Source: Alphaproteobacteria bacterium HT1-32
GTDB lineage: Bacteria > Pseudomonadota > Alphaproteobacteria > Rhodospirillales > HT1-32
NCBI GenBank assembly: GCA_009649675.1
Contig: WJPL01000001.1
Span: forward strand, 428,469-492,468
DNA length: 64,000 nucleotides
Direction of reading: 5' to 3'
Shown here: positions 36,548 through 47,217 of the stretch, one piece after another
Layout: each line of letters starts with the position of its first letter
Position numbering within the stretch: the first letter of the stretch is position 1
Position numbers and translations under genes: made by a program
Notes under the pieces: generated by a model
Seen by the model: the letters and a program-made list of their open reading frames with translations, nothing else
Databases searched by the model: none
Told to the model about the DNA's origin: nothing

Positions 36548-37162
36548 TCAGCTGCGTTCCAGTACCTTGCGAATTTTCACAAGCGCATCTTCCTGACTGG
36601 CACCGTAGGCAATGGTGCCGGCGAAATCTCCCTGACTGTCCAGTATGTAAACACCGGCTGTATGGTCCATCGTGTAGTCACCACCTTCCAGCGGGACTTT
36701 CGAAAAATAGACCTTATAGCCGCGCAGCATGTTCTTCAGCGCCTCCGGTTCACCAGTGACACCGATAATGCGGTCCGAGAACGACGTGATGTAATTGCTC
36801 ATCACTTCGGCCGTATCGCGCTCCGGATCAACGGTAACAAAGACCATATTGACCCGGTCGGCATCAGCCCCCAGTTCATCCGCCCAGCCGGTCATATCGG
36901 TCAGGGTTGTCGGGCAGACATCAGGGCAGAAGGTAAAGCCGAAATAAACCAGCGACAGCTTGCCGGTAAACAGCGTTTCATCAACCGGCTCGCCATTATG
37001 ACGGACCAGACTGAACGGTACGCCGAACTTGCCGGCCTGCGATATCTGCTGGCCCGGAGCCGTGCCCTGTTCGAAGGCCCGGAAGGCAAGTACGCCCAGT
37101 CCGATCCCGACAACACCACACAGCCCCCAGAGGACATACCGCAGAACCTTCATGCCGCTCAT
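36548..37162 (-). CDS. SCO1/SenC family copper chaperone
   Basis: A 204-residue membrane-anchored thioredoxin-fold protein with one N-terminal helix (about residues 8-27). Copper ligands are intact: Cys79 and Cys83 in FCPDVCP and His167 in MDHTAG. SCO proteins deliver copper to the CuA centre of cytochrome c oxidase and may reduce its cysteines, in the periplasm. Its ATG overlaps the stop of the PCuAC gene by one base (TGATG), so the two chaperones are coupled, as in many bacteria. No oxidase genes are in the window. Confidence 0.92.
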   Translation of the reverse strand: MSGMKVLRYVLWGLCGVVGIGLGVLAFRAFEQGTAPGQQISQAGKFGVPFSLVRHNGEPVDETLFTGKLSLVYFGFTFCPDVCPTTLTDMTGWADELGADADRVNMVFVTVDPERDTAEVMSNYITSFSDRIIGVTGEPEALKNMLRGYKVYFSKVPLEGGDYTMDHTAGVYILDSQGDFAGTIAYGASQEDALVKIRKVLERS

Positions 37163-37641
37163 CAGTGCGTTCCGTGTTTCATGTGATTATCCTTTTTCTG
37201 CACCGGGAAAGTAACATCTACCGGTCCCGCTTTTTCAAAGTTCAGGCGAACCGTCACGTCAGCGCCTTCCTTTACCTGACCTGTCAGTCCCATGAACATG
37301 ATATGTTCAGCCCCCTGCTTCAGTGCAACCTCACCCCCTGCCGGAATTTCAAGGCCGTCTTCCAGCTGGCGCATCCGCATCACGCCGCCATCCATGGTCA
37401 TGGTGTGAACTTCGGTCTTGCGGGCAATGCTGCTTTCAACCGAAACCAGCCGGTCTGCGGTTTTGCCCATATTGCGAATAATCAGATAGCCGGCTGAGGT
37501 CGGGGCTTTCTCCGGCGTGGCACGCACCCACTGATGCATCATCATCAGGTCGCCATGTTTGAGTTCGTGAGCCGATCCGGCAACGGAGGAAAACAGCACG
37601 AGGATGGCCGCAACCGCGACCTGTTTGATAAGAGTGTTCAT
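37162..37641 (-). CDS. PCuAC copper chaperone (DUF461)
   Basis: A 159-residue periplasmic copper chaperone. The signal peptide of about 23 residues ends near GSA; the mature domain contains WVRATPEKAPTSAGYLIIRN, VHTMTMDGGVMRMRQLEDG and AEHIMFMGL, which supply the His/Met Cu(I) site. The His-rich tail KKDNHMKHGTH may add a second metal site. ATG 37641 has AGGGAA upstream and begins the signal peptide. It passes copper to SCO or directly to CuA of cytochrome oxidase. It overlaps the SCO gene by one base. Confidence 0.92.
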   Translation of the reverse strand: MNTLIKQVAVAAILVLFSSVAGSAHELKHGDLMMMHQWVRATPEKAPTSAGYLIIRNMGKTADRLVSVESSIARKTEVHTMTMDGGVMRMRQLEDGLEIPAGGEVALKQGAEHIMFMGLTGQVKEGADVTVRLNFEKAGPVDVTFPVQKKDNHMKHGTH

Positions 37642-37706
37642 TTCGTCATTCCCTGAGAAGCGCCACGGTGGGCGCAATTGATCAATATCTGTGAAGTCTG
37701 TGATCG

Positions 37707-38084
37707 TCAGGAATGACCGGGCGGGCCGCGTCCGAATGCATCAAAGGGGTTCAGCCCGGCAGAGCCGAAGGACTCTGCACAGGGACGTAGTGGCTGGCCG
37801 GAGACCCGTTGCCCCGGTTCATCATAAGAAACAGCACCCAGAACCAGCATACCGGGGCCACTGAGACTGGCGCAACCGACCGCACCGGGACAATGCCCGA
37901 GATGGATGTTTGTCTCACCCTCCGGTTCACCATTGCCGTAGCAGATCTCGACAGAGCCGCTGGCCACCGCTGCGACAGGCACAATCCATTGCAATGAAAA
38001 CAACAGAACGGCGAGAACAGCAAAGGAATGCCGTTCCCGGCGCAGCCGGGCAAAAAAGGACGGTGATGAAACTCGCAGGCTCAT
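37707..38084 (-). CDS. Hypothetical secreted or anchored Cys-rich protein
   Basis: A 125-residue protein with a basic N-terminus, one hydrophobic segment (about residues 22-42, VLAVLLFSLQWIVPVAAVA) and a short extracytoplasmic part containing VEICYGNGEPEG and HLGHCPGAVGCASL. The spaced Cys and His residues resemble DUF2946-type proteins, which are found near copper genes, and could bind metal. It lies 65 bases upstream of PCuAC on the same strand, so it is probably the first gene of the copper-delivery unit. I cannot assign a function. Confidence 0.65.
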   Translation of the reverse strand: MSLRVSSPSFFARLRRERHSFAVLAVLLFSLQWIVPVAAVASGSVEICYGNGEPEGETNIHLGHCPGAVGCASLSGPGMLVLGAVSYDEPGQRVSGQPLRPCAESFGSAGLNPFDAFGRGPPGHS

Positions 38085-38142
38085 GACCGCTAATTACCAC
38101 CGGCAATCCGCAGCGTCATCCATTATCGGTAGCGGCTAAAGG

Positions 38143-38802
38143 TCAACCGGGTTTACGGGCCTCGACATAAACCGACTGGTCGCTCCGTTCCTGAAGGTCC
38201 AGAGTCCCCGGATCACCGATCATTGTCTGACCGGGCGGCTGGATGACAGCCCCGGCAAAACCGTTCCGCTCAACCAGCGCCTTCAGCGAGTTACCGTCAT
38301 ACATCCACTGGTGATGACGGTAACCGGAGAACAGCAGCCGCAGCCTGTCCTTCAGGGATGACAGGGGCGGGGCCGCCACCAGCAGACCGTCCATGAACGC
38401 ATCTGCATCCCCGTCCCGGCGATAGGCATCAACCGCCATCGCCAGATCAGGCAGTGCCAGACGGATAATTCCGCCCGGCTGCAAAACCCGTAATGCCTCC
38501 CTGAGAAAACCTGCCGCTTCCCTCTGGCTCAGATGCTCCAGCATATGTGAGCTGTAGATCACCTCCACCGAGCCATCAGCCAGCGGAATGCGGCGCACCG
38601 CATTTGCATAAATCACCTGATGCCGGGCACAGAATTCAATATAGGAACGCTGGGCCGGTGAGATGATTCCAATTCCGCCCAGCATCTTCCAGACCGCCGG
38701 GAAAGCAGCCAGCCTGACGCTGGGGGAATTATCAAAATTCAGCCATCCCTCGGTCAGGGTCATTCCGCAACCGACATTTATCCGATATTTGCTCAACGCC
38801 AC
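38143..38802 (-). CDS. Class I SAM-dependent methyltransferase
   Basis: A 219-residue methyltransferase. The SAM loop is INVGCGMTLTEGWLNFD near the N-terminus, followed by IPLADGSVEVIYSSHMLEHL and ALRVLQPGGIIRLALPDL, which suit the group acting on sugars or lipids. HHQWMYDGNSLKALVERNGF near residue 160 is typical of predicted SAM methyltransferases in surface-polysaccharide clusters. The start is a GTG at 38802 that gives a standard N-terminus. It stands alone between the copper unit and an SRPBCC gene. Confidence 0.8.
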   Translation of the reverse strand: MALSKYRINVGCGMTLTEGWLNFDNSPSVRLAAFPAVWKMLGGIGIISPAQRSYIEFCARHQVIYANAVRRIPLADGSVEVIYSSHMLEHLSQREAAGFLREALRVLQPGGIIRLALPDLAMAVDAYRRDGDADAFMDGLLVAAPPLSSLKDRLRLLFSGYRHHQWMYDGNSLKALVERNGFAGAVIQPPGQTMIGDPGTLDLQERSDQSVYVEARKPG

Positions 38803-38881
38803 TCACCGCCTCTGTCTTTGGCAAACTGGTAGACCATCCGCATGGCGGTCGCAAACCGGACAGGCAAAGCCGTACCGGAAG

Positions 38882-39376
38882 TTACTCGCCGGCACAGGCT
38901 ATCTGATCGCCATCGCCTGATAATGGCCGGGCAAAAACATCAATTGCCTCACCCGTTTCCAGCAGCGATTTCAGGCTCGACAGCACCCGTGGCCAGCCCT
39001 GACTGATACCCGCCGCCATCTCGCTGCCTGTCTGCAACTCGTCATGGATGACGGTCAGCCGGACCATATCTTCAAACGGCTCGATCTCGAAGGTCACCCG
39101 GCTGTGGCTGGAACGGTCTTCGTAATCAGAGGCACCTGCCCAGGTGATAACCAGACGTGTCGGCCGTGTGCATTCAACCACATCCCCGATCAGCCGGACC
39201 TTGCGCTCGTCATTACTGCGCACATGCTCCCATCTTGAGCCGGGTTTCCAGTCCGAGACATTCTCATGCTGCCAGTATTGCCGGGCAATCTCCGGCTTCG
39301 TGATCGCCTCGAACACCTTTTCAGCTGTGGACCGGATATAAGTGACATAAACGAATTCAGTTGTTGATTTGCTCAT
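38882..39376 (-). CDS. SRPBCC (AHSA1-type) protein
   Basis: A 164-residue START/SRPBCC-fold protein of the AHSA1 group. YIRSTAEKVFEAITKPEIAR and WEHVRSNDERKVRLIGDVVE are typical, forming a hydrophobic cavity for an unknown small ligand. The preceding ArsR-type regulator overlaps it by four bases; this regulator-SRPBCC pair is very common in bacteria and suggests that the regulator controls its own unit in response to the ligand. No enzyme activity is known for the group. Confidence 0.87.
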   Translation of the reverse strand: MSKSTTEFVYVTYIRSTAEKVFEAITKPEIARQYWQHENVSDWKPGSRWEHVRSNDERKVRLIGDVVECTRPTRLVITWAGASDYEDRSSHSRVTFEIEPFEDMVRLTVIHDELQTGSEMAAGISQGWPRVLSSLKSLLETGEAIDVFARPLSGDGDQIACAGE

Positions 39377-39693
39377 TGTCCATCTCCCTCAAGTTCTGTT
39401 TTCAGGTCGTGCAACAGACTGAGCCGTTGCCGCTCAAACTTCCTCACCCACCGCTCATAAACTTCATGCAGCGGCACCGGATTGATGAAATGCAGCTTCT
39501 CCCGGCCACGCCGGACCGTACTCACCAGATTGGCTGCCTCCAGAATACCGAGATGCTGGGTTGCCGACTGCCGGGCCATATCAAGGTGGTTACACAACTC
39601 CCCCAGCGTCTGCCCGTTCCGCTCACAGAGCAGGTCCAGCAGCTTCCGCCGGCTGGGATCCCCCAGCGCCCTGAACACCTTGTCCGCATCCAT
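39373..39693 (-). CDS. ArsR-family transcriptional regulator
   Basis: A 106-residue winged-helix repressor. DADKVFRALGDPSRRKLLDLL and CNHLDMARQSATQHLGILE form the helix-turn-helix, and VRRGREKLHFINP the wing. No metal-binding cysteine motif (CxC) is present, so it belongs to the non-metal group linked to SRPBCC proteins. ATG 39693 gives the normal start; an in-frame upstream start adds sixteen non-conserved residues. It overlaps the SRPBCC gene by four bases and likely autoregulates. Confidence 0.9.
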   Translation of the reverse strand: MDADKVFRALGDPSRRKLLDLLCERNGQTLGELCNHLDMARQSATQHLGILEAANLVSTVRRGREKLHFINPVPLHEVYERWVRKFERQRLSLLHDLKTELEGDGQ

Positions 39694-39794
39694 TCCATAT
39701 CTCGCTTTGTTGGATGACAATATGCAGGCATTTACCTGCATGTAAAGTCAAAGGATTGAATCAGACCTCCATCCTGAGTTTTAAGAGGCTGTTA

Positions 39795-41849
39795 TCAGTT
39801 CTGACCCTGCATCAGAATTTCCCGCATACAGGCTTCTTTCGGGTGCATCCCGTCATAGAATCCCTCTGCCGGGCAACCGGCTCTGACCGCATCATAAGAG
39901 CCGAGAACAGGAACAGACAGGTCATCCGCCAGTTCCCGGAACCGCTCTTCAATCTCCAGAAACAACGGCTTTTCTGTCCGCATCACTGCAATCATCTCCG
40001 GATGATAGGGAGGCAGGACCAGAAACACCTCGATATCCTGCTGCTTCAGGAACCGGATCAGATCACTGTAGTCCCGGATTGCCGCGTCCGAGGGCCTGTA
40101 GGTCGCCATGGCATAATTCAGCAGTGCGGGAAACCCGCTTTTAATCTCCTGCTCTGTCCGGGCGATATCCAGTTCGCTGTTAACGTGGAATCCGTCATAG
40201 ACCTTTTTCGGCTGTGCCTCGACCCTGCCCGTCTCCGCCCGGAAGGCGGACCGGTTAACGGACCGGAATAACCGTTCGGCAAACCCTGCATCCACCGGGT
40301 CATACTGATCCGACCGTGGAGGATATTCGGCAGGCTGCGCGGTCTGCACTGCCCTGCTTATCTGATCCTGCCAATAGGCATAAAGTCCCTCGACAGATTT
40401 CCATCTCAGTTGTCCGGACGCTGCGTTGAACAGCCAGGGGTCAGCACCAAGATAGACGGTCCGGATATCGAACTTTGCCGTCGCCTCACCAACCAGTGCC
40501 ACATAATCTTCAACCGATGCACCGCTGACGCTCAGATTGAGAACCTTTCCGTCCAGTGTCTGACTGCCGATCTGCATCATCCGGGAGGACCCCATGACAA
40601 CAATCTCCGGCTGCCGTGTTTCATACCGGAACCGGCTTTCCATGAAGCGCCGCTCGTCGAGGTTCCCGAAATAGACATAGTCATATTTCGCCAGATCTTT
40701 CGCCAGCCAGTCCTCATATCCACTGGTGGTCATGCGGGTGAAGGCACCACAAAGACCGACCGCCAGCAGCGCCACAAAGCTGACGGACAGCAGGCGTTTC
40801 ACAGACAGGAAGTCCCGTCTTCTGAAAGGTGTTTCAACCAGCTTCCATGTGATGAAAGACAGAACGGCAGAAGCCAGGATCAGCAGCACAGCTGCCGTCA
40901 CATCAATGACGGTCGTCCCCTGCATATGCCGGTAGAAGGCAAAGAGCGGCTGGTGCCAGAGATACAGGCTGTAAGATATCAGCCCCGGACCGACCAGCAA
41001 CGGATTGGCCAGCAACCGGCCGGTGAACGTGTCACCGGTGCCATAAAGGATAATCAGAAAAGCCCCGACGGTGGGCAACAGAGCAGCAAGACCGGGAAAC
41101 GCCGTCTGCGAATCATAGATCACGACCGACAGCAATATGGCGGCAAGGCCAAGCGCTGCGAGAGCCTGTTGAAGAACGCTCCCCGTGCCACCATTCCGCT
41201 GTTTCATCAGTATCAGGGCGGCGATCCCGCCAAGCAGCAATTCCCATCCGCGGGTCGGCAACAGGAAAAAGGCACCACTGACAATTCTGGGATGTGTCTG
41301 AAAACTTACCGCCCAGACCGCGACGGCCAGACTGATGACGACCAGAGCAGCAAAAACCGGTGCAAACTTTGTCACGCCCACCCGGCTGAGCAACATCAGG
41401 GCGACCGGGAAGATCACATAATACTGCTCTTCAACCGCAAGGCTCCATGTATGGATCAGAGGCATCAGTTCAGATGCTTCTTCAAAATATCCCTTACCGA
41501 GCCAGAACAGAATATTCGACGTAAAGGTCGCCACGCCGATGGTACTGGTGGCCAGGCTTTTCACCGCAATCGGATTGAGAAAGATCCAGCCGAAAGCCAG
41601 AGAGACCAGCGTCACCAGTATCAGTGCCGGCAGAATCCGGCGCGCCCGTCGTTCATAGAAGCGGACAAGGCTGAACCTGTCCTCTGCCATTTCCGTCAGG
41701 ATGATCGTCGTTATCAGATATCCGCTGATGACGAAGAACACGTCGACGCCGACATACCCGCCGCTGAACGCCCCGAACCCGGCATGGAACAGAATGACCG
41801 GAACAACCGCAAGGGCCCGTAACCCGTCTATCTCCGGACGATACTTCAA
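39795..41849 (-). CDS. Membrane acyltransferase with SGNH domain (OafA/YrhL type)
   Basis: A 684-residue inner-membrane protein. Residues 1 to about 350 are an acyltransferase-3 domain with about ten helices: YRPEIDGLRALAVVPVILFH with the conserved Arg/His region, VDVFFVISGYLITTIIL, and RRARRILPAL. Residues about 400-684 form an extracytoplasmic SGNH-like domain with VMGSSRMMQIG and, near the end, YDGMHPKE. It is predicted to transfer acetyl groups from the cytoplasm to a surface polysaccharide or lipopolysaccharide. It follows guaA by 49 bases on the same strand, probably without functional connection. Confidence 0.9.
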   Translation of the reverse strand: MKYRPEIDGLRALAVVPVILFHAGFGAFSGGYVGVDVFFVISGYLITTIILTEMAEDRFSLVRFYERRARRILPALILVTLVSLAFGWIFLNPIAVKSLATSTIGVATFTSNILFWLGKGYFEEASELMPLIHTWSLAVEEQYYVIFPVALMLLSRVGVTKFAPVFAALVVISLAVAVWAVSFQTHPRIVSGAFFLLPTRGWELLLGGIAALILMKQRNGGTGSVLQQALAALGLAAILLSVVIYDSQTAFPGLAALLPTVGAFLIILYGTGDTFTGRLLANPLLVGPGLISYSLYLWHQPLFAFYRHMQGTTVIDVTAAVLLILASAVLSFITWKLVETPFRRRDFLSVKRLLSVSFVALLAVGLCGAFTRMTTSGYEDWLAKDLAKYDYVYFGNLDERRFMESRFRYETRQPEIVVMGSSRMMQIGSQTLDGKVLNLSVSGASVEDYVALVGEATAKFDIRTVYLGADPWLFNAASGQLRWKSVEGLYAYWQDQISRAVQTAQPAEYPPRSDQYDPVDAGFAERLFRSVNRSAFRAETGRVEAQPKKVYDGFHVNSELDIARTEQEIKSGFPALLNYAMATYRPSDAAIRDYSDLIRFLKQQDIEVFLVLPPYHPEMIAVMRTEKPLFLEIEERFRELADDLSVPVLGSYDAVRAGCPAEGFYDGMHPKEACMREILMQGQN

Positions 41850-41898
41850 AACAACAACCCTTACCGCGGAACCCGACCGTCAGACGTTCAGACCGTCC

Positions 41899-43449
41899 TC
41901 ATTCCCACTCAATCGTGCCCGGTGGCTTCGACGTTACGTCATAGACCACCCGGTTGATACCGCGGACTTCGTTGATGATACGGTTGGCGGTGCGACCGAG
42001 GAATTCATGGTCGAAGTGATAGTAATCCGCCGTCATGCCATCGGTTGAGGTTACAGCGCGCAGGGCGCAGGCGAAGTCGTAGGTACGGGCATCGCCCATG
42101 ACGCCCACGGTCTGTACCGGCAACAGCACGGCAAATGCCTGCCAGATCGCATCATACAGACCCGCATTGCGGATTTCCTCGATATAGATGGCATCGGCCT
42201 TGCGGAGAATGTCGCAGCGTTCTGCCGAGACGGGGCCGGGAATGCGGATCGCGAGGCCCGGGCCGGGGAACGGGTGCCGGCCAACAATGGTCTCGGGAAT
42301 GCCAAGTTCACGACCAAGGTCACGGACCTCATCCTTGAACAGTTCCCGCAGCGGCTCGACCAGCTGCATATTCATGCGTTCCGGCAGGCCACCCACATTG
42401 TGATGGCTTTTGATGGTGACGCTGGGGCCGCCGGTGAAACTGACGCTCTCGATGACATCCGGATAAAGCGTGCCCTGTGCGAGGAAGTCCGCGCCGCCAA
42501 TCTTCTCCGCTTCCATCTCGAAGACTTCGATGAAATCACGACCAATGATCTTGCGCTTCTGTTCCGGGTCAGAAACCCCGGCCAGGTCGCCAAGGAACCG
42601 CTCTGACGCGTCAGAATGCACCAGCGGAATATTGTACTGGTCGCGGAACACCCGGACCACTTCCTCCGCCTCGTTCAGACGCAACAGGCCGTGATCGACA
42701 AAGATGCAGGTCAGCTGGTCGCCGATGGCTTCGTGGATCAGCACGGCGGCAACCGAGGAATCCACACCACCGGACAGACCGCAGATCACCTTGCCATCAC
42801 CAACCTGTGCCCGGATCTTGGCTATTTCCTGTTCTCGGAAAGCCGCCATCGTCCAGTCGCCGCTACAGCCCGCAACCTTATGAATGAAATTGTGGATCAG
42901 TTCCTTGCCATGCGGGGTATGCACCACCTCCGGATGGAACTGCACCGCATAGATGCGCTTCTCATCATTGGCAATCGCGGCATAGGGGGCGCTGTCTGTC
43001 CGGGCGACAACCTTGAAGCCTTCCGGGATGGCATCAATGCGGTCACCATGGCTCATCCAGACCTGTTCGCGTCCGCCAACGCTCCAGACATCCTGGAACA
43101 GCGCACAGTCATCGACGATGTCAACGAAGGCGCGGCCAAATTCCTGATGGTCTGACGGGGTAACCGCACCGCCAAGCTGGGCGCAGATGGTCTGCTCACC
43201 ATAACAGATACCAAGCAGCGGCAATCCCGTATCAAACACCGCCTGCGGTGCACGGGGGGTATCGATCTGGGTGACCGATGCCGGCCCGCCAGACAGGATG
43301 ATCGCCTTCGGATCAAAATCCGCAATGCTCTCAGCCGTCACCTTGTTGAAAGGGTGAATTTCACAATAGACCCCACCCTCGCGGACGCGGCGCGCGATGA
43401 GCTGGGTAACCTGGCTCCCGAAGTCCAGGATGAGAACCTTATCCGTCAT
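41899..43449 (-). CDS. guaA: GMP synthase (glutamine-hydrolysing)
   Basis: A 516-residue cytoplasmic enzyme that aminates XMP to GMP. The class I glutaminase domain (residues 1-195) has Cys82 in LGICYGEQ and [10 protein letters not shown]; the ATP-pyrophosphatase domain begins at [14 protein letters not shown], and the C-terminal dimerisation part ends [11 protein letters not shown], the standard terminus. It is 205 bases downstream of rsmB and follows guaB one gene earlier, so the two enzymes for GMP synthesis are clustered. Confidence 0.97.
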   Translation of the reverse strand: MTDKVLILDFGSQVTQLIARRVREGGVYCEIHPFNKVTAESIADFDPKAIILSGGPASVTQIDTPRAPQAVFDTGLPLLGICYGEQTICAQLGGAVTPSDHQEFGRAFVDIVDDCALFQDVWSVGGREQVWMSHGDRIDAIPEGFKVVARTDSAPYAAIANDEKRIYAVQFHPEVVHTPHGKELIHNFIHKVAGCSGDWTMAAFREQEIAKIRAQVGDGKVICGLSGGVDSSVAAVLIHEAIGDQLTCIFVDHGLLRLNEAEEVVRVFRDQYNIPLVHSDASERFLGDLAGVSDPEQKRKIIGRDFIEVFEMEAEKIGGADFLAQGTLYPDVIESVSFTGGPSVTIKSHHNVGGLPERMNMQLVEPLRELFKDEVRDLGRELGIPETIVGRHPFPGPGLAIRIPGPVSAERCDILRKADAIYIEEIRNAGLYDAIWQAFAVLLPVQTVGVMGDARTYDFACALRAVTSTDGMTADYYHFDHEFLGRTANRIINEVRGINRVVYDVTSKPPGTIEWE

Positions 43450-43654
43450 GACCGGGTTAGACGCGAAGCGGAGGAATTGGTCAAGTGGCAGAGCATGGGC
43501 AGGCTACTCCTTTGTCATGAATAAGTGGGGAGATATGGGGGCAAGCACCATCCTCCGGGATGCAGCCTTGCCGCTCCCCGAAGGATAAAAATGGTGATCT
43601 GGAGTCGTGATTATTGCGGCAGGGCTGTTTGCTGTGGCTCGATGCGAAACCACA

Positions 43655-44953
43655 TCAGCCATCAGCACGCCTCATCACGGAGATGAAAAAACCGTCCGTC
43701 CCGGTTGTCGCCGGGCTGAGGGTGACTTCCCCCTGCTGAGACGGCAAAGCGGACAGACCCAGCTCGCCCAGTTCCGGGCCAAGATCGTGACTGGTGAAAC
43801 CGGGCTGACGATCACGAAAAGCCGCAGATTGCGCCTCGTTCTCATCACGAAGCAGCGAGCAGGTCACATAAACCAGCTTGCCGCCGGGCTTTACCAGTGT
43901 CGCGGCCCGGTCCAGAATCTCTTTCTGAAGGTCGAGATACCCCTGCAGACGCTCTTCCGTCAGCAGCCAGCGGGCGTCCGGGCTGCGACGCCAGGCACCA
44001 ACCCCGGAACAGGGGGCATCAACCAGCACCACATCGGCCTTGCCTGCATGTTCAGTCAGCCAGGGGTCATCGTCACCGGACAAAGCGCGATAGCCCAGCA
44101 TCTCCGTAATACCCGCCGCATCGGCACGGACCTGCAATTCTGCAAGGCGACGCCCGTCCGTATCACAGGCAATCAGGTCGCCCCGGCCTTTCATTGCAGC
44201 AGCCAGCGCCAGCGTCTTGCCGCCGGCACCTGCACAGAAGTCGATAACCTTCATTTTTGGCTTCACGCCACAGAGCAGCGCCGCCAGTTGCGACCCCTCA
44301 TCCTGAACCTCGACCCGGCCCTCCTTGTAGGAAGGGTAATTGCCGAGCGTCAGGCGACGGGACAGACGGATACCGATGGGTGAGTAAGCTGTGGCTTCAG
44401 CTTCAATATCGGCGGCCCGCAGGGCTGCAAGCTCCGTATCCCGGTCTGACTTCAGGCTGTTTGCCCGCAGATCCACCGGTGCTTCGGCATTCAGCCCCTG
44501 CATTTCAGCAATCAGGTTGTCACCAAAGGACTGTTGTAACAGGGGATACAGCCAGTCCGGTATTTCGAGACGAACCGGAACCGGCTGATCTGCATCTCCG
44601 TGGAAGTGAGCCAGTTCCGCCACCATGTCCGGTTCCCGGCCATCAAGCGGCATCGGCGAATGCGCCGACCCGTCAAACAGCTCGGAAATCGATTCCGTGC
44701 CGGAGATCACCAGATAGGCCAGAACCAGTGCCCGCGGGGTCTCGTCAGCCCCGTACTGGCGCAAACGATGGACCAGCCGCGACCGGTGACGGATGACGCC
44801 ATAAACCAGATCACGCACCGCCCGCCGGTCTTTCGAACCGATAAAACGCGAGCGCCGGAAAATGGTTGCCAGAACCTGATCTGCCGGGCGCAGACCCTCG
44901 AACATACCGTCCAGCAGGTCGATTGCCATCTGAACGCGGGCTGACGGGCGCAT
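43655..44953 (-). CDS. RsmB/NOP-family 16S rRNA cytosine-C5 methyltransferase
   Basis: A 432-residue RNA methyltransferase. An N-terminal NusB-like RNA-binding part (about 1-140, with KDRRAVRDLVYGVIRH) precedes a Rossmann methyltransferase domain: DFCAGAGGKTLALAAAM for SAM, DAPCSGVGAWRRSPDARW with the cysteine that releases product, and VYVTCSLLRDENE with the catalytic cysteine. It is most like RsmB, which makes m5C967 in 16S rRNA. The gene lies 21 bases downstream of guaB, so it is co-transcribed. Confidence 0.88.
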   Translation of the reverse strand: MRPSARVQMAIDLLDGMFEGLRPADQVLATIFRRSRFIGSKDRRAVRDLVYGVIRHRSRLVHRLRQYGADETPRALVLAYLVISGTESISELFDGSAHSPMPLDGREPDMVAELAHFHGDADQPVPVRLEIPDWLYPLLQQSFGDNLIAEMQGLNAEAPVDLRANSLKSDRDTELAALRAADIEAEATAYSPIGIRLSRRLTLGNYPSYKEGRVEVQDEGSQLAALLCGVKPKMKVIDFCAGAGGKTLALAAAMKGRGDLIACDTDGRRLAELQVRADAAGITEMLGYRALSGDDDPWLTEHAGKADVVLVDAPCSGVGAWRRSPDARWLLTEERLQGYLDLQKEILDRAATLVKPGGKLVYVTCSLLRDENEAQSAAFRDRQPGFTSHDLGPELGELGLSALPSQQGEVTLSPATTGTDGFFISVMRRADG

Positions 44954-44974
44954 CGCCGCCGCTCCCCGGCCGCT

Positions 44975-46504
<1,530 letters not shown>

Positions 46505-46509
46505 TCATG

Positions 46510-47217
46510 TCAGGCTTTTTTACCGTAAAAACCCAGTGCCACCACATACATTTCCGTCGAATCCTGCCGGCTGGCACCCGGTTTGGAGTGTTTCACCGTC
46601 TTGAACTGCCGCTTCAGCCGGTCGAGCAAATCCTTTTCGGAACCACCCTGAAGCACTTTCGCCACATAGGCACCACCCGGCGACAGCACTTCCTCGGCAA
46701 AATCCAGCGCCGCCTCAGCCAGAGCCATGATCCGCAAATGATCGGTCATCTGATGTCCGGAAGACGAGGCTGCCATATCACTCATGACCAGATCGGCTTC
46801 GCCACCCAGAGCCTGCTTCAGGCGATCAGGTGTATCCGCAGCTTCCATGTCGCCGACCATCAGGGTAACACCAGCCAGCGGCTCGACCTCTTTCAGATCA
46901 ATGCCGACGACCGCCCCTTCCGGACCGACCTTTTCTGCTGCAACCTGTGTCCAGCCACCCGGGGCGCAACCCAGATCAACAACCCGCAGGCCCTTGCGCA
47001 GCAGTTTGAAGGTTTCATCGAGTCCGGTGAGCTTGAAAGCCGCACGGGAGCGATATCCCTGCCGTTTTGCCTCAGCAACGAACGGATCGTTCAACTGGCG
47101 CTGCAGCCAGCGCGTCGATGATGGTTTGCGGCCACGGGCGGTCTTCACCCTTGTCGATTTACCACGTCCGCCACGCGAGGCCAGACGGGCACCGCCGCCG
47201 GGCTTACCTGCTGCCAT
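46510..47217 (-). CDS. rlmE: 23S rRNA 2'-O-methyltransferase (FtsJ/RrmJ)
   Basis: A 235-residue enzyme that methylates U2552 in the 23S rRNA A-loop. A Gly/Arg/Lys-rich N-terminal tail is followed by YRSRAAFKLTGLDETF with the catalytic lysine, VVDLGCAPGGWTQVA for SAM, VMSDMAASSSGH with the catalytic aspartate, and SKPGASRQDSTEMYVV with the second lysine. The start lies inside the end of the ppx gene (14-base overlap), so translation is probably coupled. Confidence 0.94.
   Translation of the reverse strand: MAAGKPGGGARLASRGGRGKSTRVKTARGRKPSSTRWLQRQLNDPFVAEAKRQGYRSRAAFKLTGLDETFKLLRKGLRVVDLGCAPGGWTQVAAEKVGPEGAVVGIDLKEVEPLAGVTLMVGDMEAADTPDRLKQALGGEADLVMSDMAASSSGHQMTDHLRIMALAEAALDFAEEVLSPGGAYVAKVLQGGSEKDLLDRLKRQFKTVKHSKPGASRQDSTEMYVVALGFYGKKA

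Noticed and set aside
40410..41822. 470-codon open frame antisense to the membrane acyltransferase
   Set aside because: Composition is Gln/Arg/His-rich without domains, a mirror of the hydrophobic codons of the real gene.
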